Assembly: GCA_964389685.1 (NCBI GenBank)
Contig: CAYMFM010000131.1
Coordinates: 1 to 6,545, forward strand
Direction: 5' to 3'
Length of the DNA stretch: 6,545 nucleotides
Source: G020353115 sp964389685
Lineage (GTDB): Bacteria > Bacteroidota > Bacteroidia > Bacteroidales > VadinHA17
Shown here piece after piece: positions 6,440-6,545 of this stretch (the stretch's first letter is position 1; each line of letters opens with the position of its first letter). A program made the translations under genes and the position numbers. The notes under the pieces are model-generated. The model saw only the letters and a list, made by a program, of their open reading frames with translations, made no database searches and was not told where the DNA came from.

Positions 6440-6545
6440 CCTTTCAATTTTTCACCTGCACCAACTGGCCAGAAAAGATTAATCCATGATGTTACAGTAT
6501 CGAGCGGGTTAATTTAAACATAAAATTTGGATATTTAAAGTTCAT
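6440..6545 (-). other. Leader region upstream of the ankyrin-phosphatase operon
   Basis: These 106 bases precede the first gene of the cluster. Immediately before the ATG the minus strand reads AAAATTGAAAGG, A-rich with a purine run too close to serve as a normal Shine-Dalgarno. The nearest thing to a -7 box is TATGTTTA (6515-6522), one base off TAnnTTTG and without a convincing -33 partner. A frame of 17 codons ends in TAA at 6492 and opens at the window edge, so it may be the tail of an upstream gene or meaningless. Nothing else is recognisable. Confidence 0.35.

Noticed and set aside
6515..6522. -7 promoter element TATGTTTA before the ankyrin-phosphatase gene
   Set aside because: One mismatch to TAnnTTTG and no -33 partner; the real promoter may lie beyond the window edge.

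Overview
The window looks like a piece of a Bacteroidota chromosome. The evidence is a textbook Bacteroidota -7 promoter element (TACTTTTG), almost no purine-rich Shine-Dalgarno sequences before the starts, short export signals on nearly every product, and protein families that are mostly seen in this phylum (Shewanella-like PPP phosphatase, UshA-like 5'-nucleotidase, the ‘NDSGG’ secreted propeller-like family). The genus cannot be told from this sequence. All six genes lie on the minus strand, so the transcription order runs from high to low coordinates. The family assignments come from recognising motifs by eye; no database search was run.

First unit (6439 to 2192). Four genes are packed with gaps of about 20-35 bases or direct stop-start coupling. 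They are: a secreted protein of five ankyrin repeats fused to a Shewanella-like PPP-family phosphatase (4838-6439); an exported or membrane-anchored protein of uncertain family with a DUF2271-like motif (4021-4818); an exported protein with motifs reminiscent of CotH-type kinases (2914-3987); and a badly eroded remnant of a secreted 5'-nucleotidase/metallophosphoesterase (2192-2911). The remnant has lost its N-terminus, at least two internal blocks and its C-terminus, yet remains an open frame.

Second unit (2089 to the left edge). A 138-base gap (2054-2191) carries the promoter and a small perfect palindrome. Downstream are a lipoprotein alkaline phosphatase with a complete active site (950-2053) and, 44 bases further on, an exported probable beta-propeller protein (1-905) that runs off the window.

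Taken together this is a cell-envelope locus dominated by phosphoester chemistry. It holds an ankyrin-PPP phosphatase, a kinase-like protein, a dead or dying nucleotidase and an intact alkaline phosphatase. The most interesting idea is that the ankyrin-PPP phosphatase and the CotH-like protein, which share an operon and are both exported, form an extracytoplasmic phosphorylation/dephosphorylation pair. That is inference. No mobile elements, RNA genes, CRISPR arrays or phage features were seen.
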